Source of the DNA: Curtobacterium caseinilyticum | GTDB lineage: Bacteria > Actinomycetota > Actinomycetes > Actinomycetales > Microbacteriaceae | Assembly: GCF_030363035.1 (NCBI RefSeq) | Contig: NZ_JAUCMN010000012.1 | Coordinates: 33,503 to 97,502, forward strand | Length of the DNA stretch: 64,000 nt | Direction of reading: 5' to 3' | Shown here: positions 8,207-17,021 of the stretch, piece by piece | Position numbering within the stretch: the stretch's first letter is position 1 | Layout: each line of letters starts with the position of its first letter | Notes under the pieces: generated by a model | Databases searched by the model: none | Told to the model about the DNA's origin: nothing | Seen by the model: the letters and a program-made list of their open reading frames with translations, nothing else | Made by a program: the position numbers and the translations under genes

Positions 8207-9547
8207 ATGCGTCCCCACAAGCCCGTCGCACTGCTGTGTGCCTCGGCCGCCGTCGCGATCGGCGCCACCGTCCTCATCCCGTCCGCCGCGTTCGCACACG
8301 GGTTCGTCGGCGACGACTCGGGCAACCCGACCCACACGCTGACCGCTCGCGCCGCACTGAAGGCCAACGGCGACATGGGCGGCGCGCAGTGGGAGCCGCA
8401 GAGCCTCGAGGCCCCGAAGGGCTTCCCCGCCTCCGGCCCCGCCGACGGGCACCTCGCCTCCGCCGGCCACGAGCAGTGGTCGGCGCTCGACGAACAGCGC
8501 GAGGACCGCTGGCAGAAGAACGTCGTCGAACAGGGCGACGTCACCGTCGACTGGACGTTCACCGCGCCGCACATGACGTCGCAGTGGCGCTACTTCATGA
8601 CCAAGGAGGGCTGGGACCCGAACGACGCGCTCGACCGCGACGACCTCGAGCTCATCGAGACCGTCTCGCACGACGGCTCCGCCGCGTCGAACAACCCGTC
8701 CCACGAGATCACGATCCCGTCCGACCGCGAGGGCTACCACGTCATCTACGCGGTCTGGGACGTCGCGGACACCGCGAACGCGTTCTACAACGTCATCGAC
8801 GTCGACGTGCAGCCCGCCGACGGCGAGACCCCGGAGCCCGGCGAGGACACCGAGGCCCCCGGCCTGGTGCCGGACGCCGCCGTCCGCGCGGTCAGCTCCA
8901 CCGAGGCCGAGATCACCTGGGGTGCCGGGTCCGACGACCGCGGTGTCGCCCGCTACCAGGTCGTCCAGCTCGGGTCCACGCAGGACGAGTTCCGCGTCCT
9001 CGAGGAACACGCCGCGACCGCACGATCGACGCGGCTGACGGGGCTGCAGCCGGGTGCGCTCTACAGCTTCGGCGTCCGCGCGGTCGACGCAGCGGGCAAC
9101 ATCGGCGTCGCGCACTCGATCCTGACCGTCCGGATGCCGGAGCACCTCCACGACATGGGCACGACGGAGTCCACCGTCGCGCTCATGTGGACCGCCGGGG
9201 ACGACACCGCGGGCGTCCGCTACGAGGTGTTCCGCGACGGCGAGCGGGTCGGCGAGACGGGCGCGACGAACTTCGTCGACGTCGGCCTCCGGGCCGGCTC
9301 GCGGCACGAGTACACCGTCCGGGCCGTCAACCTCGACGGGATCGCCTCGGCGGCGTCGAACACGCACGTCGCGACCACGAAGGGCGACGCGGGCTCGGAG
9401 TACCCGAGTTGGGACGCGCACGGCGCGTACACGAAGGGCGACCGCGTGACGCACCAGGGCAGGACCTACGAGGCCGTGCAGTCCCACCAGGGCCACGGCG
9501 ACCCGAACTGGATCACCGCGCTGTCGCTCTGGCGGCCGCTCGGCTGA
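8207..9547 (+). CDS. Secreted AA10 lytic polysaccharide monooxygenase with Fn3 and CBM5/12
   Basis: 446 residues. A 30-residue signal peptide ends AFA, so cleavage exposes His31, the N-terminal half of the copper histidine brace. The second brace residue is His122 in TFTAPHMTSQWRYF, and the axial aromatic lies in NAFYNVIDV. The AA10 domain (31-207) is followed by two fibronectin type III repeats (about 220-395) and a C-terminal chitin-binding module with YPSWDAHGAYTKGDRV and ending WRPLG. It should oxidatively cleave crystalline chitin or cellulose outside the cell. Chitin is favoured by the CBM5/12-type module. Monocistronic, ending at a shared palindrome. Confidence 0.92.
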   Translation: MRPHKPVALLCASAAVAIGATVLIPSAAFAHGFVGDDSGNPTHTLTARAALKANGDMGGAQWEPQSLEAPKGFPASGPADGHLASAGHEQWSALDEQREDRWQKNVVEQGDVTVDWTFTAPHMTSQWRYFMTKEGWDPNDALDRDDLELIETVSHDGSAASNNPSHEITIPSDREGYHVIYAVWDVADTANAFYNVIDVDVQPADGETPEPGEDTEAPGLVPDAAVRAVSSTEAEITWGAGSDDRGVARYQVVQLGSTQDEFRVLEEHAATARSTRLTGLQPGALYSFGVRAVDAAGNIGVAHSILTVRMPEHLHDMGTTESTVALMWTAGDDTAGVRYEVFRDGERVGETGATNFVDVGLRAGSRHEYTVRAVNLDGIASAASNTHVATTKGDAGSEYPSWDAHGAYTKGDRVTHQGRTYEAVQSHQGHGDPNWITALSLWRPLG

Positions 9548-9572
9548 CACCCGTCGACGGCCACGACGAACG

Positions 9573-9620
9573 GACGGAGGGGAGGCACGGTGTCAGCTGG
9601 CACCGTGCCTCCCCTCCGTC
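9573..9620. terminator. Long palindrome shared by convergent genes
   Basis: Near-perfect arms GACGGAGGGGAGGCACGGTG and complement around TCAGCTGG. It lies after the LPMO stop and overlaps the stop of the convergent lactonase-like gene, so it is probably a bidirectional terminator. Confidence 0.65.
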
Positions 9621-10488
9621 ACGCGGTCGCGCCCGGGACCGCGACCCGGACCGCGCTGATGCGTCCGGCGCGCGTCCGACCCGTCACCGCCGGGTCGTAG
9701 CTGTCCGCGGTCGCCAGGTACAGCGTCCGGCCGTCCTCGCCGCCGAGGGCGCAGTCGATCGCGCACAGTCCCGGGGCGTCGATGCGGTCCGTGACCGTGC
9801 CGCCCTCGACGACCCGGAGGAACTCGCCGGTGTCCACCGAGCACACCCAGATGCCGCCCTCCGTGTCGACCGTGCTGCCGTCCGGCGTGACGCCGTCCGG
9901 CAGGGCCGCCCACTCGCGCCGGCCGTCGAGCGACCCGTCGGCCGCGATGTCGAACGCGGTCAGTCGCCCGCCCCAGGTCTCGCTCACGACCAGGGTGCGG
10001 GTGCCCGGCAGCACGTTCATGCTGTTCGGGAAGACGAGCCCGTCCGCGACCCGGCGCACGGAGCCGTCCACGTCGACGAGCCACAGCGGTCCGGGGCGCA
10101 GGTCCTCGCCGCCGTACAGGTCGTACCCGAAGGCGCCGAGGTACGTGCGGCCGGTCACTTCGTCGACGACCAGGTCGTTGACGAGCGAGGACTCGACCGA
10201 CGACAGGTCGGCGAACACCGAGCTCGCGCCGTCCCCGTCGACGGCGACGAGCGTCCGCGCGTTCATCGCACTGACGACCAGCCGACCGTCGGACAGCCAG
10301 CCGAGCCCGGACGACTGCCCCTCGATCGTCGTCTCGAGTCGTGGCCCGCCGCCCGCGACCGGGTCGAGGGAGAACACCTCGCCCGTGTGCATGTCGGAGT
10401 ACCAGAGCCGGCCGTCGTGCCAGCGGTTGCCCTCGGGGAAGCGGATGCCGGAGACGACCTCGGTCGCGGTGTCGATGGTGGTGTGCAC
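9619..10488 (-). CDS. SMP-30/gluconolactonase-like protein
   Basis: 289 residues from GTG 10488; CAGGCT lies 6 nt upstream, the leaderless pattern. Six-bladed propeller signatures: IRFPEGNRWHDGRLWYSDMH near the N-terminus (Glu metal ligand), SSLVNDLVVDE and VFPNSMNV (Asn ligands), and TPDGSTVDTEGGIWV (Asp ligand). The fold usually hydrolyses sugar lactones with a divalent metal. The exact substrate is not evident. The upstream gene on the same strand is a sugar-type MFS transporter, but a strong palindrome separates them. Confidence 0.82.
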   Translation of the reverse strand: MHTTIDTATEVVSGIRFPEGNRWHDGRLWYSDMHTGEVFSLDPVAGGGPRLETTIEGQSSGLGWLSDGRLVVSAMNARTLVAVDGDGASSVFADLSSVESSLVNDLVVDEVTGRTYLGAFGYDLYGGEDLRPGPLWLVDVDGSVRRVADGLVFPNSMNVLPGTRTLVVSETWGGRLTAFDIAADGSLDGRREWAALPDGVTPDGSTVDTEGGIWVCSVDTGEFLRVVEGGTVTDRIDAPGLCAIDCALGGEDGRTLYLATADSYDPAVTGRTRAGRISAVRVAVPGATA

Positions 10489-10560
10489 CGGCCCAGCCTG
10501 CCAGCCGCTGTCGGAGGACGACCCCGACGGGGTACGGAGCGGCACCGGAGCGGCACCCAC

Positions 10561-10608
10561 GACGGACGGGAGGCGCGGTGCCAGCTGGCACCGCGCCTCC
10601 CGTCCGTC
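10561..10608. terminator. Perfect 48-bp palindrome
   Basis: The centre GGTGCCAGCTGGCACC is extended on both sides by GACGGACGGGAGGCGC and its complement. It lies 25 bp after the stop of the MFS gene at 10634 and upstream of the lactonase. Its inner 46 bp are identical to the repeat at 55550-55595. Confidence 0.65.
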
Positions 10609-10633
10609 GGTCAGGACCGCTCCGGACCGAGCG

Positions 10634-11968
10634 TCAGCGGACCTTCTTGATCGGGAAGATCGCGAGCGCTCCGATGACGGCGGCGACCGCACAGACCGAG
10701 AACCACAACGCGTAGTTGTTGCCGCCCGGGTCGCTGACGTAGACGAGCACGCCGCCGATGAGCGGGGCGATCGTCTGCGGCAGGGCGTTCGCGATGTTGA
10801 AGACGCCGAGGTCCTTGCCGGAGTCGTCCGGGTTCGGCAGGACGTCGACGACGAGGGCGAGGTCCACGCCCACGTAGAAGCCGTACGCGATGCCGAGCAG
10901 CGCCTCGAGGATGAAGAACGTCGGGACGTCCTGCACGAAGATCAGCGCGAAGGTACCGACCGCGAACAGGGCGGTGGAGCTCCACACGAAGACCTTGCGG
11001 CGGCCCAGACGGTCGGACAGCCAGCCGGCCAGGTAGCTCGCCGCGATGAGCCCGATCGTGTAGATGAGCACGCTGGTCGAGATGACGGCGGGGATGTCCC
11101 GCTCCTCGACGCCGACGTGGTTCAGCAGGTAGAAGAACCGGAACGTGGTGAAGCCGAAGCTCGCGAAGGTGATGAGGAAGCGCGACCACCAGGCGAGCGC
11201 GTAGTCGGGGTGCTTGCGTGGGCTGACCCAGAACGTCTCGACCCAGTCGCGGAACGACGCACGCGGCGGGGCCTCGGGCAGCTGACGGTCGGGCAGGACG
11301 ACCGCGAAGACGACCATGACGATGATCGCGAGCACCGCGGGGCCGACGAACATGATGACGAGCTGGTCGGTGAACGCCTGCGCGACGTAGGTGCCGCCGA
11401 GGATGCCGACGTTCTGCATGATGCCGATCGCAGCGGTGATCTTGCCGCGCTGGAAGCTCGGCACCTGGTCGGCGATCGTCGTGATGAAGGGCGCGAGCGC
11501 CATGTTCGCGCCGAGCTGGGCGAGCGACCAGCCGATCGTGGCCACCAGGAGCGACGGGGCGAGCGCCATGATGAGGAACGCGCCCGTCATGATGACCGTG
11601 CCGGCGACGATCCAGATGCGGCGCCGGCCGAAGCGGCTGGTCGTGCGGTCGGAGAGCCGGCCGAAGACGACGTTCGCGACGGTGGCGAACAGCGCGCCGA
11701 ACCCGCCGAGCACCGCAGCAGCACCGGTGGCGCCGTCCTCCGAGATGACGCCCGCGGCCACGAGCGACTGGATCTTGATGCCGATGCCGACGATCGCCGG
11801 ACCGAGCAGCGCGATGAAGAAGACCAGCTGCGCCGTGAGGAGCCAGAAGACGTAGCTCTTCTTCGCTGGCTGCGTGGGCTCGGGGAAGCCGAACCGGCCC
11901 CTCGAGGTCGCTGTCGACGTGGTCATGCCCGAGGGCATCCCCGCCGCGGATCCGCTCGTCGTCGTCAT
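10634..11968 (-). CDS. MFS transporter (sugar/SLC45-like or GPH-like)
   Basis: 444 residues, 12 predicted membrane segments. Motif-A-like loops FGRLSDRTTSRFGRRR and LAGWLSDRLGRRK occur after TM2 and TM8. The long Arg-containing loop and the start FWLLTAQLVFFIALLGPAIVGIGIKIQ resemble sucrose/GPH-like permeases. Substrate unproven. SD-like AGGAA precedes the ATG. A 287-bp region separates it from the divergent GDSL gene. Confidence 0.78.
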   Translation of the reverse strand: MTTTSGSAAGMPSGMTTSTATSRGRFGFPEPTQPAKKSYVFWLLTAQLVFFIALLGPAIVGIGIKIQSLVAAGVISEDGATGAAAVLGGFGALFATVANVVFGRLSDRTTSRFGRRRIWIVAGTVIMTGAFLIMALAPSLLVATIGWSLAQLGANMALAPFITTIADQVPSFQRGKITAAIGIMQNVGILGGTYVAQAFTDQLVIMFVGPAVLAIIVMVVFAVVLPDRQLPEAPPRASFRDWVETFWVSPRKHPDYALAWWSRFLITFASFGFTTFRFFYLLNHVGVEERDIPAVISTSVLIYTIGLIAASYLAGWLSDRLGRRKVFVWSSTALFAVGTFALIFVQDVPTFFILEALLGIAYGFYVGVDLALVVDVLPNPDDSGKDLGVFNIANALPQTIAPLIGGVLVYVSDPGGNNYALWFSVCAVAAVIGALAIFPIKKVR

Positions 11969-12255
11969 TGCCGGTTCCTCTCACCGTTGAGCATCGGAGC
12001 ACGACGCGGTCCTCCGGAACGAAAACCTAACGTCGTACGGTATCGAGTATGTACGGAGCGCGATGGTGGTGCAACGCCTCGTCCGCAATGTGTCGTCGGG
12101 GACGCACGACGCGGAGCGGGGCCGACGGCGGACGGGAGGCGACCGCGGTTGATGAACGCGTCGTGGTGCACGCTGGCGGCGACGTCGAGGAAGGCGGGCC
12201 CGCGCCCGAGCCGGGCCCGGGACCCCGCTCTGGCGACGGTGGCAGGATGTCGACG

Positions 12256-12996
12256 ATGCACACCAAGTTCGCGGTGATCGGCGACAGCTTCGCCGAGGGG
12301 CTCGGCGACGAGTGGCCCGACGGCTCGCCCCGGGGGTGGGCCGACCTCGTCGCCGGCGGCCTCGCCGCGACCTCCGACCACCAGGTCGACTACGCCAACC
12401 TCGCGGTCCGCGGCAAGCTGCTCGCACCGATCCTCGACGACCAGCTCCCCGCCGCCCTGGCCCTCGGGCCGGACCTGCTGAGCGTCAGTGGCGGCAACAA
12501 CGACATCCTCCGCCCGCGGGTGTCGATCGCCGCCAACGCCGGACGCATCGCGGCCGGGCTCGACGCTGCCGTCCGCACCGGCACCGACGTGCTCTTCGTC
12601 ACCGTCGCGGACATGACCCGGCACCTGCCGCTCGGCCGGCTCGTCCGGCGACGCGGGGACGAGTACGCGGACCACATCCGGTCCTGGGCGAACCGACCGA
12701 ACGTCACCGTGGTCGACAACTGGACGGATCCGGCCTTCCACGACAGCGCACTGTGGGCACCGGACCGGCTCCACCTCAACACCCTCGGGCACCGGCGGGT
12801 CGCCGCGAACGTCCTGACCGCCCTGGGCGCCACGGTGCCGACGTGGGACGAGGTCGTCCGGCCCACGGCGCGCGCGTCCACGCTCGAGCACCTCCGCGTC
12901 CACGTCCTGCCCTGGGTCGGGAGACGCCTCACCGGGCGGTCGTCCGGCGACGGGCGCGAACCGAAGAGCGCGACGCTCGGTCCGGTGCGCCGGTAG
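12256..12996 (+). CDS. SGNH/GDSL-family hydrolase
   Basis: 246 residues from ATG 12256; CAGGAT lies 6 nt upstream (leaderless pattern). An ATG at 12247 overlaps that box and is less likely. Block I is GDSF (nucleophile Ser11), block III is GGNND (79-83), and block V is APDRLHLN with the catalytic Asp/His. There is no signal peptide, so it is probably a cytoplasmic esterase or lipase-like enzyme. Substrate unknown. Confidence 0.85.
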   Translation: MHTKFAVIGDSFAEGLGDEWPDGSPRGWADLVAGGLAATSDHQVDYANLAVRGKLLAPILDDQLPAALALGPDLLSVSGGNNDILRPRVSIAANAGRIAAGLDAAVRTGTDVLFVTVADMTRHLPLGRLVRRRGDEYADHIRSWANRPNVTVVDNWTDPAFHDSALWAPDRLHLNTLGHRRVAANVLTALGATVPTWDEVVRPTARASTLEHLRVHVLPWVGRRLTGRSSGDGREPKSATLGPVRR

Positions 12997-13009
12997 CGGG
13001 CGACGGCCC

Positions 13010-13102
13010 GGAGGCGCGACCCACTCGACGGAGGCGGGTCGTCACTCCGGGCCGGTCCCCGCGCACGCGGGACACGACCGAACGCAGACGGGTCGCGCCT
13101 CC
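13010..13102. repeat. Nested inverted repeats between convergent genes
   Basis: Arms GGAGGCGCGACCC (13010-13022) and GGGTCGCGCCTCC (13090-13102) enclose a smaller dyad. The interval 12997-13198 between the GDSL gene (+) and the LysR gene (-) holds no ORF I can support; it probably carries the two terminators. Confidence 0.5.
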
Positions 13103-13198
13103 GAGCCGGTCAGCGTCACACGACCCGCCTGGCGGACGCGCGTCGCGCCTCCCGACCGGGTGCCGCCCGGGCGACCGGCGCAGGTCGGCCCGCAGGGC

Positions 13199-14140
13199 CT
13201 AGCCCAGCAGCTCGACCCCGTAGCTGACGACGACCGCGCGCAGCTCCTCCAGGTACGTCTGCGCCTGTTCCGTCAGGGGCACCGAGGAGTGCGCGATCCA
13301 CCCGATCTCGATCCGCTCGTCGACGTCGAGCGGGATCGCGACGATCTCCGGGTCGAGGTCGTCGCTGATGAGCCCGGTCGAGATCGTGTACCCACCGAGG
13401 CCGATCATGAGGTTGAAGATCGTCGCCCGGTCCGACACCCGGATCTCCCGCTTGCTCGACATCGTCGACAGGATCTCCTCGGCCAGGTAGAAGGAGTTGT
13501 TCGCACCCTGGTCGAACGTCAGCCGTGGCAGCTCGGCGAGGTCGTCGAGCGTCGCCCGCTCCTGCGACGCCAACGGGTTCCGCCGGGCGACGAAGACGTG
13601 CGGCTGCGCGACGAACAGCGGCGTGAACACGACACCGGCGTCCCGCATCAGCTTGCCGAGGACCTGCCGGTTGAAGTCGTTGCGGTAGAGGATGCCGACC
13701 TCGCTCCGCAGTGTCCGGACGTCCTCGATGATGTCCCACGTCCGGGTCTCCCGCAGGGAGAACTCGTACTGGTCCGCGTCAGCACCCTCGACCATCCGGA
13801 CGAACGCCTCGACGGCGAACGAGTAGTGCTGTGCCGACACCCCGAGCAGCCGACGCGACGCCTGGCGCCCGACGTACCGCTGCTCGAGCAACGAGACCTG
13901 CTCGACGACCTGGCGGGCGTACCCGAGGAACTCGACGCCGTCGACGGTGAGCACGACCCCACGCGCGGACCGCGTGAAGAGCGGTCGGCCGATCCGCGCC
14001 TCCAGGTCCTTCATCGCGGCCGACATGGTCGGCTGCGAGACGTAGAGCAGGTCGGCAGCCGCGCTGATCGACCCCTCGGAGGCGACCTCGATGAAGTAGC
14101 GCAGCTGCTGCAGGGTGATGTCGTTCGCAACGCGAGCCAT
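13199..14140 (-). CDS. LysR-family regulator divergent from mesXD
   Basis: 313 residues. Winged HTH at about 9-70 (LQQLRYFIEVASEGSISAAA...QPTMSAAMKDLE), then the periplasmic-binding-like effector domain. The gene is divergent from mesX, with a 16-bp palindrome 9 bp before its start codon, the usual LysR arrangement of autorepression and activation of the partner operon. It may sense a methionine-pathway intermediate as MetR senses homocysteine; this is inferred from context only. Its first codons share a 15-nt stretch with the start of mesX in inverted orientation. Confidence 0.88.
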   Translation of the reverse strand: MARVANDITLQQLRYFIEVASEGSISAAADLLYVSQPTMSAAMKDLEARIGRPLFTRSARGVVLTVDGVEFLGYARQVVEQVSLLEQRYVGRQASRRLLGVSAQHYSFAVEAFVRMVEGADADQYEFSLRETRTWDIIEDVRTLRSEVGILYRNDFNRQVLGKLMRDAGVVFTPLFVAQPHVFVARRNPLASQERATLDDLAELPRLTFDQGANNSFYLAEEILSTMSSKREIRVSDRATIFNLMIGLGGYTISTGLISDDLDPEIVAIPLDVDERIEIGWIAHSSVPLTEQAQTYLEELRAVVVSYGVELLG

Positions 14141-14277
14141 AGGAACAGGCTATGCGACTGCATAGCGTCTCGGTATTACCTGATGACCCGCGCCTCCCGT
14201 CATGATCGGAGGACCCTTCCCACAGTGCCCGCGGGCGCTCGACGACCGGACTGCGGACCATGGCGAACGACATCACC
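14114..14277. repeat. 15-bp inverted identity at both divergent gene starts
   Basis: GCGAACGACATCACC occurs on the minus strand at 14114-14128 (codons for ANDIT in the LysR gene) and on the plus strand at 14263-14277 (codons for ANDIT in mesX). Both copies lie within the first six to ten codons, flanking the shared promoter region. Confidence 0.7.
14150..14165. promoter_or_regulatory. LysR-type operator palindrome
   Basis: CTATGCGACTGCATAG, arms CTATGC and GCATAG around GACT, matching the T-N11-A LysR box pattern. It lies in the 119-bp divergent region, close to the regulator start. Confidence 0.65.
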
Positions 14278-15273
14278 TTCAGCATCAGCAGGACACGCTT
14301 CGACGAGGACTACTCCCCCGCCGAGAGCTCGCGTCTGACGACGAACTTCGCGAACCTGGCCCGCGGAGAGCACCGCCAGCAGAACCTCCGCAACGCGCTC
14401 GCGCTCATCAACGGGCGCTGCAACGACCTGGCCGGTGACCCGGACGCGGATCGCTACCGCGTCGAGCTGGACATCGTGTCGGTGACGATGCAGTTCGAGG
14501 ACGGCGGTCTGGTCGAGCGCTTCCCCCTGATCGAGGTGCTCGACGTCACGATCGTCGACCAGCACTCCGGCGAGCGCCACCAGGGCATCGTCGGCAACAA
14601 CTTCTCGTCGTACCTCCGCGACCACGACTTCGCCGTCCGCCTGCCGTCGGCGCCCTCGCTCCCCGCGGACTTCGGGCTGCTGCACGGGCAGCTCTTCCAG
14701 CACTTCCTGCGGTCCGACGCCTTCCGGTCGCAGTTCGACGCGGAGCCGGTCGTCTGCATCAGCGTCTCGACGAGCCAGACCTACCGGCAGACGGGCGTCG
14801 TCCACCCGGTCCTCGGCGCGGAGTACGAGCACGAGCACTCATCGCTCACCGACGACTACTTCGGCCGCATGGGCATGCAGGTCCGGTACTTCATGCCGCC
14901 GGGTGCGAAGGCGCCGCTGGCGTTCTACACGCGCGGTGACCTGACCGGCGACCACGACGACCTGCAGCTGATCGGCACGATCGCCACCATGGAGACGTTC
15001 CAGAAGATCTACCGCCCGGAGATCTACAACGCGAACGAGACCGCTCCGAGCACCTTCCGCCCGACGCTCGACCACGACGACTGGGCGTCGACCGGCATCG
15101 CCTACGACCGCGAGGAGCGCAGCCGCCTCGGCGTCACGCAGGGCCGGTGGACCGAGGAGCACCTCGTGGCACCGCACCGCGACTTCCTCGATGGCTGGCT
15201 CGCCGAGCAGACCGCCCTCGCCGGGCAGACGACCATCGCCGACCAGCCCGCGCCCGCCGCCCTCGCCCACTGA
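14260..15273 (+). CDS. mesX: MesX, DUF1852 partner of core-MetE methionine synthase
   Basis: 337 residues, full-length DUF1852 (ISRTRFDEDYSPAESSRLTTNFANLARG at the N-terminus is diagnostic). The family occurs next to MesD and is required for its activity in bacteria where this has been studied; the methyl source is not 5-methyl-THF and the system needs oxygen, so MesX is a candidate oxygen-dependent enzyme. Followed by mesD after 20 bp. Start ATG 14260 has no strong SD; the first codons carry the inverted identity with the LysR gene. Confidence 0.9.
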   Translation: MANDITFSISRTRFDEDYSPAESSRLTTNFANLARGEHRQQNLRNALALINGRCNDLAGDPDADRYRVELDIVSVTMQFEDGGLVERFPLIEVLDVTIVDQHSGERHQGIVGNNFSSYLRDHDFAVRLPSAPSLPADFGLLHGQLFQHFLRSDAFRSQFDAEPVVCISVSTSQTYRQTGVVHPVLGAEYEHEHSSLTDDYFGRMGMQVRYFMPPGAKAPLAFYTRGDLTGDHDDLQLIGTIATMETFQKIYRPEIYNANETAPSTFRPTLDHDDWASTGIAYDREERSRLGVTQGRWTEEHLVAPHRDFLDGWLAEQTALAGQTTIADQPAPAALAH

Positions 15274-15293
15274 CCGACTGGACCTCCACGCGC

Positions 15294-16343
15294 ATGAGCA
15301 CCCTCCTCCCCACCTCGATCGTCGGCAGTCTGCCGAAGCCCTCCTGGCTGGCCGAGCCCGAGCGCCTCTGGTCCCCATGGCTGCTCGAGGGAGACACGCT
15401 GGTCGAGGGCAAGCAGGACGCCCTCCGCGCCGCCGTCCACGAGCAGGAGCGCAACGGCATCGACATCGTCAGCGACGGCGAGCAGACCCGCCAGCACTTC
15501 GTCACGACGTTCATCGAGCACCTCGACGGCATCGACCAGGAGCGCAAGGAGACCGTCCGGATCCGCGACCGCTACGACGCCGCGGTCCCGACCGTCGTCG
15601 GCGCCGTCAGCCGCCCGAAGCCGGTGTTCGTCGAGGACGCGAAGTTCCTCCGCGCCCAGACCGACCGCCCGATCAAGTGGGCGCTCCCTGGCCCGATGAC
15701 CATGATCGACACCCTCTCCGACCAGCACTACAAGAGCCGCGAGAAGCTGGCGTGGGAGTTCGCCACGATCCTCAACCAGGAGGCCCGCGAGCTGCAGGAG
15801 GCCGGTGTCGACGTCATCCAGTTCGACGAGCCCGCCTTCACCGTCTTCCACGACGAGGTGCAGGACTGGGGTGTCGCTGCGCTCGAGCGTGCCGCCGAGG
15901 GCTTGCGCGCCGAGACCGCCGTGCACATCTGCTACGGCTACGGCATCGAGGCGAACAACAGGTGGAAGGAGACCCTCGGCGCCGAGTGGCGGCAGTACGA
16001 GCAGTCGTTCCCGCTCCTGCAGCAGTCGTCGATCGACATCGTCTCGCTCGAGTGCATCCACTCCCACGTCCCGCTCGAACTCGTCGAGCTCATCCGTGGC
16101 AAGAAGGTCATGCTCGGCGCGATCGACGTCGCCACCGAGCGGGTCGAGACGCCGGACGAGGTCGCCGCGGTCCTCCGCCGCGCGCTCGACCACGTCGACG
16201 CCGACAAGCTCATCCCGAGCACCAACTGCGGCATGGCGCCGCTGGCGCGCGGGGCGGCCCTGCAGAAGCTCGCTGCGCTGTCCGCGGGTGCGGACATCGT
16301 GCGTGCCGAGTTGGCGAACGTCGCGGTGCCGGCAGCGCGGTAG
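15294..16343 (+). CDS. mesD: MesD, core-MetE-type methionine synthase
   Basis: 349 residues, only the catalytic C-terminal barrel of MetE; the N-terminal folate-binding half is absent. The expected zinc ligands of MetE can be placed in order: His211 and Cys213 in HICYGYG, Glu253 in SLEC, Cys312 in STNCGM. It should methylate homocysteine to methionine, with the methyl group delivered through MesX rather than folate. Transcribed with mesX. A perfect palindrome follows the stop. Confidence 0.9.
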   Translation: MSTLLPTSIVGSLPKPSWLAEPERLWSPWLLEGDTLVEGKQDALRAAVHEQERNGIDIVSDGEQTRQHFVTTFIEHLDGIDQERKETVRIRDRYDAAVPTVVGAVSRPKPVFVEDAKFLRAQTDRPIKWALPGPMTMIDTLSDQHYKSREKLAWEFATILNQEARELQEAGVDVIQFDEPAFTVFHDEVQDWGVAALERAAEGLRAETAVHICYGYGIEANNRWKETLGAEWRQYEQSFPLLQQSSIDIVSLECIHSHVPLELVELIRGKKVMLGAIDVATERVETPDEVAAVLRRALDHVDADKLIPSTNCGMAPLARGAALQKLAALSAGADIVRAELANVAVPAAR

Positions 16344-16351
16344 CGGCGCGA

Positions 16352-16369
16352 CTCCAGGCCGGCCTGGAG
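16352..16369. terminator. Palindrome after mesXD
   Basis: CTCCAGGCCGGCCTGGAG, perfect 18-bp dyad, 9 bp after the mesD stop and before the convergent lipoprotein gene. Confidence 0.5.
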
Positions 16370-16403
16370 GCACGGCTCGGCTCCGGCAGGCGGGTCACGT
16401 CCG

Positions 16404-16901
16404 TCAGTCCTGACTGCCGAGGCTCATCCGGTCGAAGTCCCCCACGATGCACTGCGAACTGCCGTCGATCGTGTACCCGCGAGGATCAGCGCGGAAGTCG
16501 GACGACTCCACCGGGCCGCCCCTGCCCCGGACGCCGAGGATCGGGTCCTCGCCGCCGGTCTGGTACCGCTCCGTCGTGACCCCGAGCTCCTTCCAGTGCC
16601 GCTCCACCGCCTCGACGTCGGCCTTCGGGTCAGCGCTCGCTGCGCGGACCTTCGCGTAGACGTACTGCACGCCACCCTGCCCCAGGCCGAGACCACACTT
16701 CCCGAGCCCGGGGCCCTCACCGGTCCCCCAGCCGTCCCCCACCACATCAGTCGATCCCTCGACGAACGTGACGATGGACTGCTTCGCCTGCTCCGGGCTC
16801 GTCCCGATGCCGGCGCTGCAGCCGGTGAGGACGACGACAGTGAGCAGCGCCGCCGCGGTCGCTCGGAGACCGGCGACGGTCCCGTGCCGAGTCGAGTCCA
16901 T
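16404..16901 (-). CDS. Lipoprotein of unknown function
   Basis: 165 residues from ATG 16901, which has GGGGGAG at good spacing; the ATG 6 nt upstream is too close to that site. Signal peptide with lipobox LTGC, followed by SAGIGTSPEQAKQS. The domain ends IDGSSQCIVGDFDRM. Two later Cys residues may pair. No family recognised; similar short actinobacterial lipoproteins are usually unannotated. Confidence 0.7.
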   Translation of the reverse strand: MDSTRHGTVAGLRATAAALLTVVVLTGCSAGIGTSPEQAKQSIVTFVEGSTDVVGDGWGTGEGPGLGKCGLGLGQGGVQYVYAKVRAASADPKADVEAVERHWKELGVTTERYQTGGEDPILGVRGRGGPVESSDFRADPRGYTIDGSSQCIVGDFDRMSLGSQD

Positions 16902-17021
16902 GCGCATCTCCCCCAAATCGATGTACCGCAACGACCCTCCCACGATGATCTCGCGCATCGCCCGGACCCGCCGCGCGACCACTGACACAAGTAGGTCAGG
17001 CCGAGGGCGTTGACTACGCCC

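Noticed and set aside
7270..10650. Very long plus-strand open frame
   Set aside because: Antisense and out-of-frame to the DUF1801, LPMO and lactonase genes; Arg/Pro-rich composition of a GC-rich shadow.
9782..12277. Long plus-strand open frame of charged repeats
   Set aside because: Shadow of the minus-strand lactonase and MFS genes; no start context or domain.
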